A stretch of DNA of 64,000 nt from Planctomycetia bacterium (GTDB taxonomy: Bacteria > Planctomycetota > Planctomycetia > Pirellulales > UBA1268): contig BJHK01000001.1 of the NCBI GenBank assembly GCA_014192425.1, forward strand, positions 128,623 through 192,622, given 5' to 3'. The notes under the pieces were generated by a model, which saw only the letters and a program-made list of their open reading frames with translations, did not search any database and was not told the DNA's origin. Below, in pieces: positions 62,666 through 64,000 of the stretch (positions within the stretch are counted from its first letter, which is position 1; each line of letters opens with the position of its first letter). A program made the translations under genes and the position numbers.

Positions 62666-64000
62666 AAGCTCCCCCGCCTCCACCGGCGTGCCCGGCGCCA
62701 CGAGCACTTCGCCGATCCGCCCGTCGCGCTCGGCGTAGACCGTCGTTTCCATCTTCATCGCCTCGAGCGAGAGCAGCTTCTGCCCCTTCGTCACCACGTC
62801 GCCCGGCCGCACCGCAACCGTCACGATCAGGCCCGGCATCGGGGCCCCCACCTCGCGGGCGTCGCCGACCGTCGCCTTCGGCCGACGCTGGACCTTGGCC
62901 TCCAGGCTGCGGTCGGCCACCGTCACGCTCCGCGGCTGGCCGTTGAGCTCGAAGAACACCGTCCGCGTGCCGTCGGCATGGGGCTCGCCCACCGTCAGCA
63001 GCCTCACGACCAGCGTCTTGCCCGGCTCGATGCTGATCGAGAGTTCCTCCCCCGGCTTCGGGCCTTCCAGGAAGGCCGGCGTCGGGATCACGCTCACGTC
63101 GCCATGCTTGGCGCGGTGCTGCGCGAAATCCTGGAACACCCGAGGATAGAGGAGCCAGGACAGGACCTCGCGTGGGGAGGCGGTGCGGCCGACGATGTCG
63201 GTGGCCTTGCGGGCCGCGGCGGCGAAGTCGGCCGGCGGCAGCGACTCGCCGGGCCGCCCCGTCACAAGGTCGGCGTCGCGGACGATCCGCTTCACGACGG
63301 CCGCCGGAAAGCCTCCCGGCGGCTGGCCCATCCGGCCGGCGAGCAGGTCGATGACCGACTCCGGAAAGGCGATCTCGCGGGAGTCGGTGAGCAGCTCGTC
63401 GGCCCGCATTCCGTTGGTCACGAGCATCAGCGCCAGGTCGCCCACCGACTTGCTCGTCGGTGTCACCTTGACGATGTCGCCGAGCAGCCGATTGACGTCG
63501 GCATAGGCCCGGCAGACATCTTCCCAGCGGTCGCCGAGGCCGAGGGCCTTGGCCTGCTCGAGAAGGTTCGTGAACTGGCCGCCCGGCATCTCGTGGAGGT
63601 AGAGGTCGACGTCGGGAGCCTTCATGCCACACTCGAACGCGGTGTAGTGCTCGCGGACGCCCGCCCAGTAGTGGGCGAGGTGGCGGAACGGCTCCGGGTC
63701 GAGGCCGGTGTCGAGCGGCGTGTTGCGCGTCGCCTCGATGATGGCGTTGAGGTTCGGCTGGCTGGTGAGGCCGGCGAACGGGCCGCAGGCCGCGTCCACC
63801 ACGCTGGCGCCGTGGCGGGCCGCCTCGAGGGCGCTGGCCAGGGCGGCGCCGGAGGTGTCGTGGGTGTGGAAGTGGATCGGGATGCCGATCTCGTCGCGGA
63901 GCGCCTTGACCAGCCGGCCGGCCGCGAACGGCTTGCAGAGGCCGGCCATGTCCTTGATGGCGAGCATGTGGGCGCCGTGCCGCTCCAGCTGCTTGGCGAG
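62642..64000 (-). CDS. Pyruvate carboxylase-type protein, carboxyltransferase and biotinyl domains (5' end outside window)
   Basis: The visible ~452 residues run off the right edge. They include the end of the carboxyltransferase TIM barrel (IKDMAGLCKP, then HFHTHDTSG), the conserved PC C-terminal region (YLHEMPGGQFTNL) and a biotinyl domain with the lysine in LEAMKMET near the C-terminus. It could be pyruvate carboxylase itself or the alpha/B subunit of a two-subunit carboxylase or oxaloacetate decarboxylase; the missing N-terminus decides. The last seven codons (RYADA then TAA) lie inside a palindromic repeat. Confidence 0.88.
   Translation of the reverse strand, partial: LAKQLERHGAHMLAIKDMAGLCKPFAAGRLVKALRDEIGIPIHFHTHDTSGAALASALEAARHGASVVDAACGPFAGLTSQPNLNAIIEATRNTPLDTGLDPEPFRHLAHYWAGVREHYTAFECGMKAPDVDLYLHEMPGGQFTNLLEQAKALGLGDRWEDVCRAYADVNRLLGDIVKVTPTSKSVGDLALMLVTNGMRADELLTDSREIAFPESVIDLLAGRMGQPPGGFPAAVVKRIVRDADLVTGRPGESLPPADFAAAARKATDIVGRTASPREVLSWLLYPRVFQDFAQHRAKHGDVSVIPTPAFLEGPKPGEELSISIEPGKTLVVRLLTVGEPHADGTRTVFFELNGQPRSVTVADRSLEAKVQRRPKATVGDAREVGAPMPGLIVTVAVRPGDVVTKGQKLLSLEAMKMETTVYAERDGRIGEVLVAPGTPVEAGELVARYADA

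Noticed and set aside
1-64000. tRNA and rRNA genes
   Set aside because: I looked for T-loop-like GGTTCGA patterns and rRNA-like stretches and found no cloverleaf-compatible candidate; a covariance search would be decisive.

Overview
The window is 64 kb of very G+C-rich, densely coding DNA with the hallmarks of a Planctomycetota genome. It has two DUF1559 pilin-like secreted proteins (N-terminal FTLVELLV / FTLIELLV segment, C-terminal H-x(n)-GDG motif), a DUF1571 protein, very large secreted or membrane-anchored proteins of no recognised family, and a small RREPFEPF-type protein seen mostly in this phylum. The order Pirellulales is a guess. No rRNA, tRNA, CRISPR array, plasmid or phage module was seen. 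Both edges cut genes: an EamA transporter on the left and a biotin-dependent carboxylase on the right.

1-15.3 kb: transporter end, enolase-superfamily enzyme, a leucine-patterned repeat protein, an inositol-monophosphatase-family enzyme, then two giant coupled proteins (1145 and 1914 aa) and a secreted HExxH protein. 15.4-20 kb: a phospholipid block on the minus strand (metallo-beta-lactamase fold protein, PlsC-like, CdsA), then DUF1571 and LysM proteins. 20-31.6 kb: HUH transposase, RsmH, QueA, secreted thioredoxin-like protein, Nudix protein plus IscS-type cysteine desulfurase, pterin dehydratase, DUF1559 protein with a lipoprotein, A-type Fe-S carrier, CbiET methyltransferase and a BshB1-like deacetylase. 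31.7-42.2 kb: TauE/SafE permease, two flavoproteins, aldehyde dehydrogenase, and a TetR - membrane fusion protein - RND pump operon.

42.2-52.8 kb is the most interesting part and forms a coherent sulfur locus. On the minus strand lie a sigma-54 activator, cysteine synthase, a family-2 encapsulin shell protein carrying a cyclic-nucleotide-binding-like domain, and a SufS-type cysteine desulfurase with a ~168-residue disordered N-terminal extension. The last two overlap by one base (TGATG). Divergently on the plus strand lie a complete sulfate ABC transporter (Sbp, CysT, CysW, CysA) and a DUF2292 protein. The intergenic region between activator and transporter carries three evenly placed CCGT-N8-ACGG dyads and a good -24/-12 promoter. 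The simplest model is sulfate import, then cysteine synthesis, then sulfur extraction inside a protein nanocompartment, under one activator.

52.9-64 kb: a second DUF1559 pair, a porin, a Cys-rich protein with a 12-bp tandem repeat, YchF, 3-methyladenine glycosylase coupled to secreted MsrA, an acetyl-xylan-esterase-like hydrolase, and the 3' part of a pyruvate-carboxylase-type gene.

Superimposed on this are several repeat families: a 110-150 bp inverted-repeat element in three copies (one inside the encapsulin cargo gene), a GGACAGGCA word clustered at 18-28 kb around the HUH transposase, and an array of palindromic repeats at 62.1-62.7 kb that includes the last codons of the carboxylase gene.
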